The notes under the pieces were generated by a model. That model did no database searches. It was not told the DNA's origin and saw nothing but the letters and a program-made list of their open reading frames with translations. A stretch of 64,000 nt of DNA from Sistotremastrum niveocremeum HHB9708 (Eukaryota; Basidiomycota; Agaricomycetes; Sistotremastrales; Sistotremastraceae), in NCBI GenBank assembly GCA_001630475.1, contig KV419426.1:266939-330938 (forward strand), in the 5' to 3' direction. The position numbers and the translations under genes were made by a program. Positions 35,301 through 46,687 of the stretch are shown here, piece after piece. The stretch's first letter is position 1, and every line of letters starts with the position of its first letter.

Positions 35301-37646
35301 ATGTTGCCTTCATCCTCCACAAGTTCCCGCACAACGTCCAAGCCAGTCTGGCCTCCAGCATCCTCAGGCTCGATAGTCGGGCTCATCAACCTCATCGACG
35401 AGGGTTCCAGATCCAATGCCAAGATTGAACGGCAACGGCACCTACTATCTTCCTTCGACTCGAACCAGCTTGCGTTTGCAGATGATACGACGAAACGACC
35501 CCGTGATCAACCATCAGAGCTAATGAAACCGTTAAGAACCCGCATACAACCACACCCCACGCCCTCTCCAACGCCCCCTCTTCCATCACATCCATCTCCA
35601 TCTCCATCCCCTACTCCTCCATCGCTCCTACCCATCGATTTCAAAGAATTAGCAGGTCTTTTCCCAGTCCTCTATACCCCGCCAAAAGCGTTCTTCCAAC
35701 CTCAACCTCGCCCATATCAAGCATTCCTTCCTCACACCCTTGATCTTGCCATGTACTCTTCAGACGAAAGCGGCGATAGTGATACTATCGACTTGACACA
35801 CGATTCATTCCTCCGTCAGGAATTCCCAGTTGACGACGAGAAGGGGCATATATGCTCTTTGCCGGAAAAGGACGAGCAGGAGGAATTGACGGATTCTGAG
35901 TCAGCGACCTCCGTTGCTCCGCCAATACCCAAGGAAGCTCACGAATCCTTGTTACAATCGCTCGTGTGCCTTGATTCGCCGCTGGACTATTCATCACCGC
36001 CTTCGAGGGTGGAATCGATCCAACAGGCGGCCGACGAGGAATCCAGTACAGACGCTGCCGTAGCGATATCTCACATAAGCGAAGAGAAGTGCGAGATTAC
36101 GATCACTGCGATACCCGATACGAGCGACGTACTCCCCGACGAACACGAATACGAAAAAGAATACGCCGCTCCTGATACTGACTTCAATATTGACTCGCAT
36201 GACCGCATACAGCCCTCACCTTCTTTCACTGAAGACCTTAAATCCGCCTTCCAGGCAACGCTCACCAGTTCATCGATCTCGGAACTCATTACGTCCACTT
36301 CTAAATGTACTCCTATTCTTTCTCCCACCCCGATCTCTCGCTCTCGATCTGAAAATTCTCACAAGGAGGACAATCAATACCCGTGTCATGCGGAGACGAC
36401 GAAGATTTCGAAGCTAGTCGATGCTCTACTTTCACCTCGTCCAAATTCAAATGTATCTCGCCATATGCGGTCATCTGCATCGCATCTTAAGTCAACTCGA
36501 GCTTCACTCCCCACTCACCTCATCAATCATCCTCTCTCATTAACATCTCTCAACCGTACTGAACCTTCCCCTCCCGCCAACTTCCATCCCGATAAACATG
36601 AAGACGAAGACGACGACGAAGATCCTACATCTCTCATCAGAAAATACTACAAACCCCACGAATTATTCCGCGGGCTTACATACGGACTTCGCGGTCGAGG
36701 ATCTCCTCCTCCTCTTCCTCCTCCCAGCACTGATGCATCCGTCGAATCTTCTTCAGCGATGGCGACCTCTGCGTATCCTGTCTGCGCTTTCATACCGAAA
36801 CCTGCCCAATTCGACGAAGAGGACGTGCACGTCGATGGAGATGAGGATGTCTCGGATCCGGAGTGTGATTCGGATGGAGGGAATTCTACGATCACAATCA
36901 TGGACGCCTCGCATTCTTCTCCGCAAGCACTTCGGAAGTCCTCTCCCTTATTTTCTTCTTCGCAGCAAGATCGCTCGACCACGACCACGACGTCAGATTC
37001 AGATTGCGAAATGACCGTTTCTTCTCCTCATTCGACGATACCGACGCCCAACACGACATATCGCTCATCTCATCAAGATCTCGCACACGCATGTACCGCC
37101 GAAACCTCCTCGACCGCAGCAACGAAATCGAAGATCGATCTCAGAGCTTCCGACGACAATCAGAATAAGAATAAAAATCAGATGAAGAAGAATCGAATCC
37201 CAGTTCAGAATCTCCTTCAAGATCCTATATACAGATATTCGACCGCCTGTCAATTCGTCCCGGGTCCTCCTACTGCGACTTCCAATACTGCTCCTATTAT
37301 TCCTCAAGCGACTTCAAGTTCGACATCGATTTCGACTTGTGCTCCTTTATCTTCAAGTTCTGCCGCTGCCTATTTTGCACCTGCGCTCTCCACCAATGCC
37401 CCCTCAAATCGGACGAACTTGAACTCGAAGCCGCACGTTACAACGAACCACGCAGACTCCGCGCTTGCTAGCACTCGTCAATCTCAACGTCACGTCACCA
37501 GTAGTTTATCTGTCTCACGTGATACTCGACACCGCGATCTCAAGAACATTGCTACTTGTAAAGGAAAGGAAGGAACAGGAATGGGTGCGGCATCGGGAGC
37601 GTTGTATCGACATTCGACGGGGTGGTATACTACGGTGGCTGAATGA
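35301..37646 (+). CDS. Long Ser/Thr/Pro-rich disordered protein
   Basis: A single open frame of 781 codons. Composition is Ser, Pro, Thr, Asp and Glu-rich with Pro/Ser repeats near residues 80-110, several acidic runs (DEDDDEDP) and poly-Ser/Thr patches. Two short hydrophobic, more ordered motifs are IDFKELAGLFPVLYTPPKAF and IRKYYKPHELFRGLTYGLRG. The latter resembles a short conserved linear motif. No domain is recognised. The length of the uninterrupted frame in a genome with many introns supports a real gene. The start could lie downstream, since the first 20 residues are low complexity. It may be a nuclear or signalling regulator, but nothing proves this. Confidence 0.55.
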   Translation: MLPSSSTSSRTTSKPVWPPASSGSIVGLINLIDEGSRSNAKIERQRHLLSSFDSNQLAFADDTTKRPRDQPSELMKPLRTRIQPHPTPSPTPPLPSHPSPSPSPTPPSLLPIDFKELAGLFPVLYTPPKAFFQPQPRPYQAFLPHTLDLAMYSSDESGDSDTIDLTHDSFLRQEFPVDDEKGHICSLPEKDEQEELTDSESATSVAPPIPKEAHESLLQSLVCLDSPLDYSSPPSRVESIQQAADEESSTDAAVAISHISEEKCEITITAIPDTSDVLPDEHEYEKEYAAPDTDFNIDSHDRIQPSPSFTEDLKSAFQATLTSSSISELITSTSKCTPILSPTPISRSRSENSHKEDNQYPCHAETTKISKLVDALLSPRPNSNVSRHMRSSASHLKSTRASLPTHLINHPLSLTSLNRTEPSPPANFHPDKHEDEDDDEDPTSLIRKYYKPHELFRGLTYGLRGRGSPPPLPPPSTDASVESSSAMATSAYPVCAFIPKPAQFDEEDVHVDGDEDVSDPECDSDGGNSTITIMDASHSSPQALRKSSPLFSSSQQDRSTTTTTSDSDCEMTVSSPHSTIPTPNTTYRSSHQDLAHACTAETSSTAATKSKIDLRASDDNQNKNKNQMKKNRIPVQNLLQDPIYRYSTACQFVPGPPTATSNTAPIIPQATSSSTSISTCAPLSSSSAAAYFAPALSTNAPSNRTNLNSKPHVTTNHADSALASTRQSQRHVTSSLSVSRDTRHRDLKNIATCKGKEGTGMGAASGALYRHSTGWYTTVAE

Positions 37647-37960
37647 ACCATTGATGCTTGATGGCTTTCTTTGCAAGATTTTCTTCTATCCGGTCTGTCG
37701 CTCGATGCATTTGTCTTTTCTTATCCATAATCAATGATCTGGATTTCGGACTTCTACTCTTACGTGTACGTTGCTCTGTGTTTCATGCTGATGCCACCAT
37801 TATTGCCGTCAGGCGATATGAAAGAGAGACATGTACTGTATGACGAGATAAACTGAGTCGTAGACTCAGAGGTGCAGAGCGACATGTAAAATTATTATAC
37901 CTGTATTAGTGGAGGGAGGAATCAAATAAGTCTAACTGGATCCCGCTCCCATTCAGACCG
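37647..37960. other. Convergent 3' spacer
   Basis: Between the disordered-protein gene and the uS4m gene, both ending here. Nothing recognised. Confidence 0.4.
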
Positions 37961-39125
37961 CTACCCAACTCTATTCTCCGGTCCCTCCCTCAACTTCCTC
38001 GCACTCCTCATCCTGGGCCTAGTAGCAACATACCACTCCCAAGCACACCTCATAACCTCCCCATCCGCCTCATAAGGAGTAGCAATCTCACTATATCCAC
38101 TCCTCGCCGTAGGATGTCGTAAATAAATGGCAGAACAGGTTGCGAATGATGGTTCGATGTATGCGGGGATGAAGATGAATGGGGAGATGTAGGGTGGTGG
38201 GTGGAAAGGTGTTAGTGTTGTTAGGTAGGCTGAGGGGGTGGGGGTTATTGTTTTTTGTGAGGGGCTTGGTGGGGTTGGGGTTGCTGATTGGGCCTCTGAA
38301 GTCGAGGAGGGAGAGGGGTCTGAGGTCGAGGTTGAGGAAGGGGGTGTAGAAGGGGTTTCTGAATCGGCAGAGGTGGTTGATGAGTCGGAGGGTGAGGACG
38401 TGTTCTCTGGGCTCGAGAGCTCAGGTGGCTTTTGAAGGAACCGAATGGCACTGGGATCTACTGACACCACATCGCCCGGAGCCAGCCTCGTATTCGCATT
38501 CTGGTGCTATACGACAAAATTAATCCCCAAAAAGAGTGCCAATAGAAAAGGGGCTCACCAAGACACCATTCAGTCTAACGTTCCCATGAACGACGAGCCT
38601 TCGCGCCTCCCACACCGAATGGGCAAAACAACATCTAAAAATGAAGACGTCTATTCGTCGTTCCACCTCTGCCCACATCAAACTCCCCACAGGCGCAAGT
38701 TTCTGCTCTTCCACATCCCTCCTTCTCGCTTTCTCCAACTCCTGCGCACGTCTACTCATCCTCCACGTATCCGTACCCAAATCATCATTCCTCCCACCTC
38801 TCAAATTCGCCGTTGCCTTTCTCGGCCGGACATCAGGTATCGTTTGAGGAAGATACCATCTCTTGAATATTTTTTCAGGGATATGATCTCCGTGATATGC
38901 TCTCAAGAGCCGTTTGGAGAGCCATCGTTGTTGGAAGAGGGATTGAGAGGTTCGGTTAAAGCGCGCTTCAGAGGCTTTTTTACCGACTGTGCGGGAGATG
39001 AGATTGAAGAGATTGTGTGGGGACCAGCTCTGTATTACGATTTATATTAATGACATTGGAAGAATTAGGAGACGTACCATCCGAGGGAGAGCCCTCGTAT
39101 GTCCTAGCACATTTGCGTCGCGCAT
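37961..39125 (-). CDS. NAM9: Mitochondrial small-subunit ribosomal protein uS4m (NAM9)
   Basis: Component of the mitochondrial small ribosomal subunit that binds rRNA. Exon 1 (39078-39125) encodes MRDANVLGHTRALPRM and joins at 39029 to SWSPHNLFNLISRTVGKKA, the typical N-terminus of fungal uS4m. The S4 RNA-binding fold is at VERRIDVFIFRCCFAHSVWE, ARRLVVHGNVRLNGV and, after an intron, LAPGDVVSVDPSAIRFL. A Ser/Thr/Pro-rich insertion of about 60 residues follows, then YISPFIFIPAYIEPSFATC and the C-terminal WEWYVATRPRMRSARKLREG. Stop is at the tca of 37961-37963. The low-complexity insertion is unusual for a ribosomal protein core, though fungal mitochondrial proteins often carry such inserts. Confidence 0.9.
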
Positions 39126-41022
39126 AGAAAATTTGTCGGAGTGCGAAATGAATTTCTTTTGCCTTCAACAGCTTCAATTACTGAATTATCCATGCATCCT
39201 CATCTCTTTTCAATATCAATCGCATCTATCGTGTCTTGCCCGGAAGAACCATTCCTCACTAGGCCTCGAAGCTTGCCAGGTCCTTCGACTGCGTCATCGG
39301 ATCACTCCTCATCCATGTCCTCGTTCAATTCTTCCTATACGCAGTAGCCCTAACTAACACAGTATCACCCATGGATGCAATACGTGTGACGCCGTGAATC
39401 ATCTCAATATTCAAACCACCCTGAATTCATACCTCCATTGACGAACCTTCGAAGCTCCTGAATTCCACTCCGTCCGCCAAAACCAAGGTCAGAAGCCAAC
39501 GCTTCTCAGTCAAATACTCTCTCTCTCTCTCTCGAACATTCTTTGGGGTAAGCCCAAGTACCTCGTTCTGGATGATATATATACAGATCATTAACCGCCT
39601 TCGTCTCAGGTTTATTCCTTGCCTTCACGGAATTACGAATATCCATATACTTCAGTGCGTCGAATCGTTGATACAGGGCTTGGCTTCCCTCATTTAGAAG
39701 ATCTGGGGACGTCGTCATCGCGTTCGCAACAGGGGCGAGATTGAAAGGACTGCGTTCGAGAAGAGAGAGCGGGGCTTGCTCGTCCGTCTCCAGCTATCAC
39801 GACACCTCAATACTACTACCTAACACCTACGATCCTTCGCTTTCAACCCACCGCGTCCCTCAAATAACGTACATCCCACCTCTCTCAGAGATACAACTTT
39901 CCATACCGGGACGAAAATTTTACCGCCAGACACGAGGACCGAGATCAAAGACAGCTTTCTATCGTCCTCTCCACGACCATGCGAAATATCGTCGGATCCT
40001 TTCTGGGTTATCAGAGACTTTGCCCAGGGGAATAACAGGGGAACTACGTCAACCTCACAAAACGCCTCTCGATCAACACCTTCCAGGTCTCTAGTCTGTG
40101 CGACATCCGAGTCTCTTTTCAAGATCTTCTCAGGAATCCCAACGGCTCACAACCTACGATCACAATGACGCGACTAAACGACAATGACAATGGCCGTGTC
40201 AAGATGAAGGTCGGGTCTGGATACTGGATACTGATTGGCAGTGGCCCGGGCTGGCAATGGAAGCTATGTCAGTGACGAGTGTCAACGACTGGGATGATGA
40301 GTTCATACCTTCGATATTTTGATATTTGAGCAAGGAATTGAGGAGTGGATGATGGGTGCTCAAGATAGAGAACGAGGCAGAGTTAGACTGTTAATAATGT
40401 GCGAGAGAAGAAAGTGAACGAGGATGCCTTTCGACTTGACGACAAGCACAGTCGATGTGCTCGTGCCCTGCACTAGGATATCAGACAATGAAAATCACTT
40501 ACAAAGACCACTACGAGATCTTCAAGCCATCTGTCGCACAAGAGTCAAGGATCAAGGTAGATGGCAAGGCTAGGACAGAATAAGCCGCCCGCCTCACCCC
40601 CCGCCAACGAACCTCGACACTCCGCGTCCAGGCAGCTCCCGCAAACTCACAGATGGTACCTTTACCGGTCCATCTCACAACCCGCTGTTCTCTTGAAGGA
40701 CAACATAGCGGTCTTACACACACACACACACAGCCCCCGCAGCATCGCCACTTGGCAACACCAGCCGCATACGCAGCCAGGCTACACTCCGCAGCATCGC
40801 CACTCACCGCTCGTCCACTTCGCCGCCCTTCCACTAACGCATCAAAGGTTGAGAGAAAGGAAACTGAAGTTCCGAATAATGCCGTTGTTTTATAGATGGA
40901 CTGCTTGTTGATTTTTCGCAGGATCACGAGTGGGCTGTTGCGTAGGAGGTGTAGACGTGGATACGATGGACAAGAGACGAACGGAGCAGAGTTAAGGGTA
41001 TGGAGTTAGCTAAAGCAGGCTA
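39126..41022. other. Gene-poor region before the MITE
   Basis: About 1.9 kb. Apart from one weak small ORF at 39506-39718 I support no gene. A CT-dinucleotide run lies near 39520-39536 and an (AC)n run near 40715-40732. Confidence 0.4.
39506..39718 (-). CDS. Possible small protein, unsupported
   Basis: Seventy-codon open frame starting MTTSPDLLNEGSQALYQRFD and containing a charged helical stretch (ALKYMDIRNSVKARNKPE). The residue mix is more protein-like than its surroundings and a GTACTT donor could end it after YIYHPER, but no partner exon or family was found. May be a chance frame. Confidence 0.2.
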   Translation of the reverse strand: MTTSPDLLNEGSQALYQRFDALKYMDIRNSVKARNKPETKAVNDLYIYHPERGTWAYPKECSRERERVFD

Positions 41023-41024
41023 TA

Positions 41025-41283
41025 CTGTACATACACGACCATAACATACCGCCGTAACGCCGTAACGATCTCAGGAACCGAAATTTCAACATACTCACCA
41101 AAATATCAGCGTAACGTTCGAAAAAATTGACATACAGTGACGCCCGGATATACCAGCCGGCGTAGCCGGCTCGCCGAAATTTCAAGACTCAACGTATCTC
41201 GAGAGCGGCTGGCGTAACGTTACGCCAATTTGGCATACTAATTCTACGATTTCGGCCGGTATGTTACGGTCGTGTATGTACAG
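41025..41283. mobile_element. 259 bp MITE, TA target site (Tc1/mariner-like)
   Basis: Terminal inverted repeats of 27 bp begin CTGTACATACACGACC at 41025 and end with the reverse complement at 41283; they differ at one base. The element is flanked by TA at 41023-41024 and 41284-41285, the target duplication of Tc1/mariner elements. It has no coding capacity. The inside contains repeated GTAACG motifs, two ccgaaatttca(a) copies and a perfect 16 bp palindrome at 41211-41226. A transposase must be supplied by another element. Confidence 0.8.
41211..41226. repeat. 16 bp perfect palindrome inside the MITE
   Basis: ggcgtaacgttacgcc equals its own reverse complement. It sits about 57 bp inside the right terminus and may be a subterminal transposase-binding site. 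Confidence 0.5.
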
Positions 41284-41285
41284 TA

Positions 41286-42027
41286 GCAGCTCAGGTGCTG
41301 CGTTGGCTTCCGAATTCCGCCGGCGCTTGCATGGTCTTCCGCTGCCACTGCTTTGCTTGACGACATGATCCATTCATGCACGACTTCTCGACGTCCATTA
41401 GTTCTTTATGGACCACTGACTGATAGCAATTCAGCGCTTGTGAAAAATGTAATGGCTTATACACAACCTTACTAGCTGACTGTCCGACTCGTGCTCGATA
41501 GCATTCTCCTCTGCATTCCGTATTTGGGTTATTGACGAACGTAGCGGATCTCACTTTCCGCCCTTGTGCTTAGTCTGTGGAGGACTGACTGTACTGGATT
41601 CTGCTCTTGTGGTGAGTACCCAGCTTATTCACGAGCAAACCACAGCTGACTGTCCTCGAAAGTCAGCTCCGACATGAAATTCGATATAAGCGCTGCAATC
41701 TCGAGCTCATGTTCAAGACTGATGTATCTATTTGCCGAGTCGCTCGTGTTTTGTTCCCAGTGACGATAGATTTGACCTGTTCCCATAGGCCGATCCGAGG
41801 CACAAGTATATTACTAGGCAACCCAAACATGGAGGCCGTTCTATCCTTTGCACAGGAGCATTGACCACGTTTACTCTGGACAAGTCATTCGCAAAGCGAT
41901 CCCAACAGATATCCGATTTTTACGATCACTCTGTGCTCAACGAGATTACAAAAGCTCTATTGACACTCATAACTCTTTCCTTCGTCGATACAGCACCAAA
42001 CATCCGATCTTCTCCATCCTCACTATT
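41286..42027. other. Gene-poor region after the MITE
   Basis: About 0.74 kb with nothing recognised; open frames are short and without family features. Confidence 0.4.
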
Positions 42028-43671
42028 TTACCACTGTTCCTTCTCCTCCGCCGCCCTCTGACTAACCCCACTCCTAGCCCCATGCGCCTGTTCCCTCCAC
42101 CCAAACTTCGGCTTAAACCCCAACACATCCTTAGCCTTCCTTATACTCAATAATGAGTCGTTGGGTCCTGCTGTAGGCTCGTATGGGACGTCTGGGAAGA
42201 CTGCTTTTATTAGGTCGACGTTGGGGGTGCGCATTACTGTTTCCTGTGAGGGATATAGGTTAGGAAGACCTGGGAGGAGGAAAAGAGGAGAGTGTACTTC
42301 GTTTGCGATTAGGAATTGATGATGGCCCTTGAGCGTTGATTCGAGGGATAGACGGATGGCTTGTGCGCCGCTATTTTATAGTATCAGCATCATGAATGCG
42401 GAGGTGTTATGGAGAAGAGAAGAGACGTACTCTCGCGCATCAATATATCCCCACGCACTACGAAGAAACGATCGTCAATGAGTTACTCGCAGGAAGAATG
42501 AAGAGCGCAAGACGCACTTCCAACACCTCAGGTGAGGATCATCTTGCCAACTCTCAAACTTCTTATAATCTTCAGGAAGCATCACCTGAAATCCGTTAGC
42601 CTCTTGGTCTCCCTCGCTCGTTTCGCCAAATGCCACACTGAAGGACTCACATTCGAAAACCTCAAACTGACAACCCTAAGCTCGGGATCCCACCTCGCAT
42701 ACTGTCCCGCCATCTCCTCCCCAACCAGCTTACTAAGACTATACGCACTCTCCGGTCTCCTCTCACTCTCTTCCGTAATCGGTAAAAAGGCTGGTGGGTG
42801 TGGGATTAGAGGGAGACCGATTAGCGTTTCGGAAGATGCGAGGACTAGGTTTTTTATTCGGTTCTTGCGGGATGCTTCGAGGATGTTGTACGTGCTGTCC
42901 AACAGTTATTATAATGTTTGATACATGCAATGGGTGGAGAGGGAGGGTACCTCATGGTGTTGGTTTGGAATTGGAAGCTCGAAGCTGTCTGTCCGGGAGC
43001 AGGGAGCGCAGCGAGATGAACGACCGCATCAACACCTTTATAGCTCTACCCACAGACCATCCATCCATTAGTTTCAGTCCCACCTTTTGATTAAATGTGG
43101 AGACGAACCATATCGATTTCGGAGAGGGCCTCCATTACTTGACCCATGTCTGTGAGGTCGATTTGGAGGTATCGGCCTGGGAGTGCTCCTTCTCCATTTT
43201 CTCCGGTAGAAGGGGGAGGCGGGACACGGTCGAAATTGATGACGTCCCATCCGTGACTTGCTAACTTAATAAACAGTAAAAATCAGCTCAAGCTCGAGAT
43301 CGGTCGAGAAGAAATGAAAAAGATAAAAGACGATGGTGAGGACGAAGAGGAGGCTACAGGTCGCAGAGACCGATGAACAAGCCTCAAAGAAGTCGTCGAG
43401 CAAAGAAGATAGCACAAAAAATGAAGTGAAAGAATAGAATATGAAAAGGGCATACCTCTCGCACAGTCGCTCTCCCAAGCTTCCCACTACCACCCGTAAC
43501 AACTACTCTTTTCTTCTGAACATTCTTTCCATCTCTTGAAGGCGGCTCGCCGAGTGCAAGTGTGTCGGAGAACGATCCAACAGCGTGCTGAGTTTGAGTA
43601 CTCATTGGATGGTGTTGAACTTGGGTTTGAGCGGTTTGAGACGACGAGGTATTGATGAGAGTACGAAGCAA
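42028..43671 (-). CDS. NAD(P)-dependent epimerase/dehydratase (extended SDR)
   Basis: Extended short-chain dehydrogenase of the NAD-dependent epimerase group. The Rossmann start is RVVVTGGSGKLGRATV (variant TGGxGxxG). After an intron follow GWDVINFDRV, DAVVHLAALPAPGQ, NTMSTYNILEASRKN and NLVLASSET. The catalytic pair is YSLSK (Tyr-x3-Lys) in PESAYSLSKLVGEE. The C-terminal substrate part has RVVSLRFSNV, a stretch ending AWGYIDARDGAQAIRLSLES, HQFLIANEV and SIRKAKDVLGFKPKFGWRE. Several short introns are needed. Start at 43671 (MLRTLINTSS) or the internal MSTQTQH at about 43602. Substrate is unknown: sugar-nucleotide or other hydroxy compounds are possible. Confidence 0.8.
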
Positions 43672-44218
43672 GGAGACGGGAGAGCGTTGTAATCTGGATC
43701 TATGTCATGGAGCCGTATCAAACGTTTATCCCAGCTCGTTCGGGCCGATGGCGATTGCGAGATGGTCGTCAAAGAAGAAAGATAAGCAATTGGTAGAATA
43801 TTGGTCTTGCAGATGCAAACCTCATTTTCTGGGAAGAGTAGAATAGTCGATGAGGTACGTATTCGAATTGCTGATCATGATATAAGGAAGAGTTCAAGTG
43901 AGCAACTGACGCCCGACTCGCTTACACTACTGGATGATCGACGATCCACAGATCTACCATGTACTAGTTGCTACAAATCAATTTCCCAGTATTTTGTTTG
44001 TGGGATGCCATGCATATAACTTAGTATCAGGTTCAGACACATTTTTCTATCAATGCGCCCGGATGTGTGACCTCTTGCTCAAGGCTTCTCCTGACCCACA
44101 AAAAAGAGAAAGAATCTCCGCAATTCAAACAGAACCACAATCCACCCAGTAGCAACACAATCACAATTCAGTCCCCATCACCGCTGGATCTCCTTCGTAA
44201 ATCGATCTACAACCCACA
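43672..44218. other. Spacer between epimerase and GTPase genes
   Basis: No gene supported. Presumed epimerase promoter and GTPase terminator. Confidence 0.4.
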
Positions 44219-46195
44219 TCAACAACCCCTTCCATCGACAGAAAAGAGAAATATTAACACACCGTAAATCTTCAAAGAAAGCCTCTCAAGCGCCTCACAC
44301 ATATCCCTCGGATACCTCTCCCATTTCTCCTTCGGCTCCTTAACCAAAGAAACTTGTAACTCTCTCGACGATCGAGAAGAGACGTATAGATTACATAGTT
44401 GGGATAATTCGTCGTGGGTGTGTCCCCAGTTTTTCATACATGTGAATAGGACGAATGTATCTTTATTCGGTATTAGTTGGAGGTGTAGATGAGGGAGGGA
44501 GAGGATGTACCGCAGAATACTTGGCAGTTGAGGAGGAGAGATTTAGTTTGGGGAGTGGATCCGTAGATTTCGTGCGGGCGTCTATCGACTACCGTCTCGA
44601 GGGTATGATTTATCTTTGGCGTTGGTGAACAAGGGTTTGACGAGGGAAGGAGAAGGGAAACTTACTATCTTAGCTGGTCCCTCTGTGCTCACGAGCGAGG
44701 GATATTCGAGGAAATTCCACACCAGTTTCCGACGTTGCCAAGGGACGTCAACAGGCTTCTTTGACGCTTGCGCAGCTATGGTCAGCTAGCCTCAGTGTTC
44801 AGCAATCTATACACCAAAGCTACTGACTGAGTATCGACCTGTTTCAAATCAGCACTATACTCTGCAACAGCGGAGACACGTACAATTCCCAGAAGTACCT
44901 AATGAACGAGCTCGCACGCTGAGCCGAGGCGAACAGAATAGACAATCCAAAGTCCTGCTTCTGCAACGACTCAAGCGTCACGTCCAATAGCTCCCTCAAT
45001 GGCCCACTCTTCTCCCTATCCCCACCCTCAACATTCACTACCGCCATCAATCAACGTTTACTCCCATGTAGTAAGAAAGAGACCCACCATTCGCTACGCG
45101 AATAACAGCATGAGGAGGCCTCGGCATCCCCATCAACGGATCTCGATACCCCTCCTGGAACTTCCGTTCAGCAATTATAGACGCCGCAGCAAGAATTTGA
45201 TCTTCGTCTTCTTCGTCATCTGGATCGAAATCCATCGTTTCTTCTACTTCTTGTTGACATTCGTCGAGGAGGATGTCGAATTTCGTCAGAATAGCGATGA
45301 CGGGTGCTGTTCATTGATTTAGATCAGGCGACGTGGGAGGAGGGGAAAGGGGAGGGGAGGATACCTTGACCGCTGTATTCTGAGAAAAATCTCTGTTCGG
45401 CGATTTGGATGGGTCGACTGCTGGCTTGCAAACAATACCTACACTCCCCAACCACACCACCACCACCATCAATCCCCCACTCAAAAAACAAAAACGGATA
45501 AAAGAATCAAACGAACCAAATAACATGCACCCTCTCATCCCTCGGCATTCTCTCCCTCTTCCTCAAGAATTCTTGGACAATCTGATATTCCCTCGTACTC
45601 CCCCCTTCGAACCCTTGCGAATCGTGCGCTACGAATCGATTATTCCCATCTGCTACGAGTTCTCTTTCGATTTCGTGGATTCCGCGCTAAAAGGTCGTAT
45701 CTCCTGCATCAGTCCACGATCCACGAATTCCAGGAAAAGAAATGAACATACCGATTCGCCGCCTTTATATTTCTATGTCACCCAGATGTCAGATATGCAA
45801 TGGATTTGGATGAGAAGGGATGTACCATCGATCCACCATATCTTCTCCAAAATCGTCGTCTTTCCACATCCTGTTTTGCCGATCACGAGTGCTCGAAAGA
45901 CGCGATTGTCAGCTTGAAGTTGGAAGATCTGATTATTGAGGAGCTTGTCAAGCCCGATTTTCGTGAGCTGGATTGAATGCGATGTGAGGGATTGGGATAG
46001 CTACCGGTCAAGTCTGGCACTCATTGTCGATTATCTCAGTCCCTTACTCGAGGTTGATGTTGCACTGGCAGAAACGGGTTGGGGTGGTTGAGACTCGGAC
46101 ACAGCGGTCAAGCTAGCTGCGGGCTGGCAATGCTGCTTTGGAAGATGTCGAGCCGCAACGGTTGACAACGAGGAGGACGTCGTCGAATTCCCCAT
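44219..46195 (-). CDS. Putative P-loop GTPase, basidiomycete G-domain family
   Basis: GTP-binding protein. Motifs in order are G1 ALVIGKTGCGKTTILEKIWW, G3 in RFVAHDSQGFEGG, a RERMPRDERVHVIWYCL stretch, and G4 in APVIAILTKFDILLDEC (TKxD). Downstream come an acidic MDFDPDDEEDEDQI loop, a conserved helix LRELLDVTLESLQKQDFGLS and a C-terminus with YPSLVSTEGPAKI and MKNWGHTHDELSQL. At least eight introns are present. The N-terminus is uncertain: MGNSTTSSSLSTVAAR at 46195 is plausible and would offer an N-myristoylation-like MGNS, but I could not find a splice that joins it in frame to GLDKLLNNQIFQ. The role is not known. Confidence 0.6.
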
Positions 46196-46687
46196 AGAGC
46201 CCAGTCAATTGATCCGTCGATTAATGGACCAATCGAGCCCTAGCCACCGTGACGGTCCAGGTCCGAGATCGAGATATAGGGCAATTGCAGGTAGGTCGGA
46301 CATTACATAATTCAATCGAGTTCGTCGCAACGAACAGACAAGGAGCTTGAAAGTGTTTTGAAATGGAGAGGAAGAAAGCAGAGGATTTGTATTTGTTTGA
46401 TCGTCATTCTAGAAAACATTCCACGAGAACATAAAGAAAACAAGAAAGAGCGCTGGGCTTCACATCCCCACACCCCGGAAGCAAGATCTCACCACACGAT
46501 AGATTCGTGAAAAGAGGCATAATGTGGAGAACGGGAGAAAGAAAGGGACGATAAAAGAGCAGTCAAGTCAAGCCAAGGTGACTATGAGATTAAGGAGAAA
46601 ATAAAGAGTGCATCGGGAGAAAAAGAGGAAGCGGAAAGATCAAGGAACGAGATAGCATGTTACACATATAGAACATAGGTATCATGG
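46196..46687. other. Spacer between GTPase and RGS genes
   Basis: Purine-rich (gaaagaaag-type) sequence near 46530-46640; no gene recognised. Confidence 0.4.

Noticed and set aside
35301-37646. Minus-strand frames inside the disordered-protein gene
   Set aside because: They are shadows of a long Ser/Pro-rich + frame and have no domain features.
38238-38435. Plus-strand Glu/Val-rich frame within the uS4m gene
   Set aside because: It is the complement of the Ser/Thr/Pro insert of uS4m.
44219-46195. Septin or AIG1-type GTPase identity
   Set aside because: G1, G3 and G4 motifs are visible, but no septin unique element or AIG1 box could be recognised, so only a general GTPase call is made.
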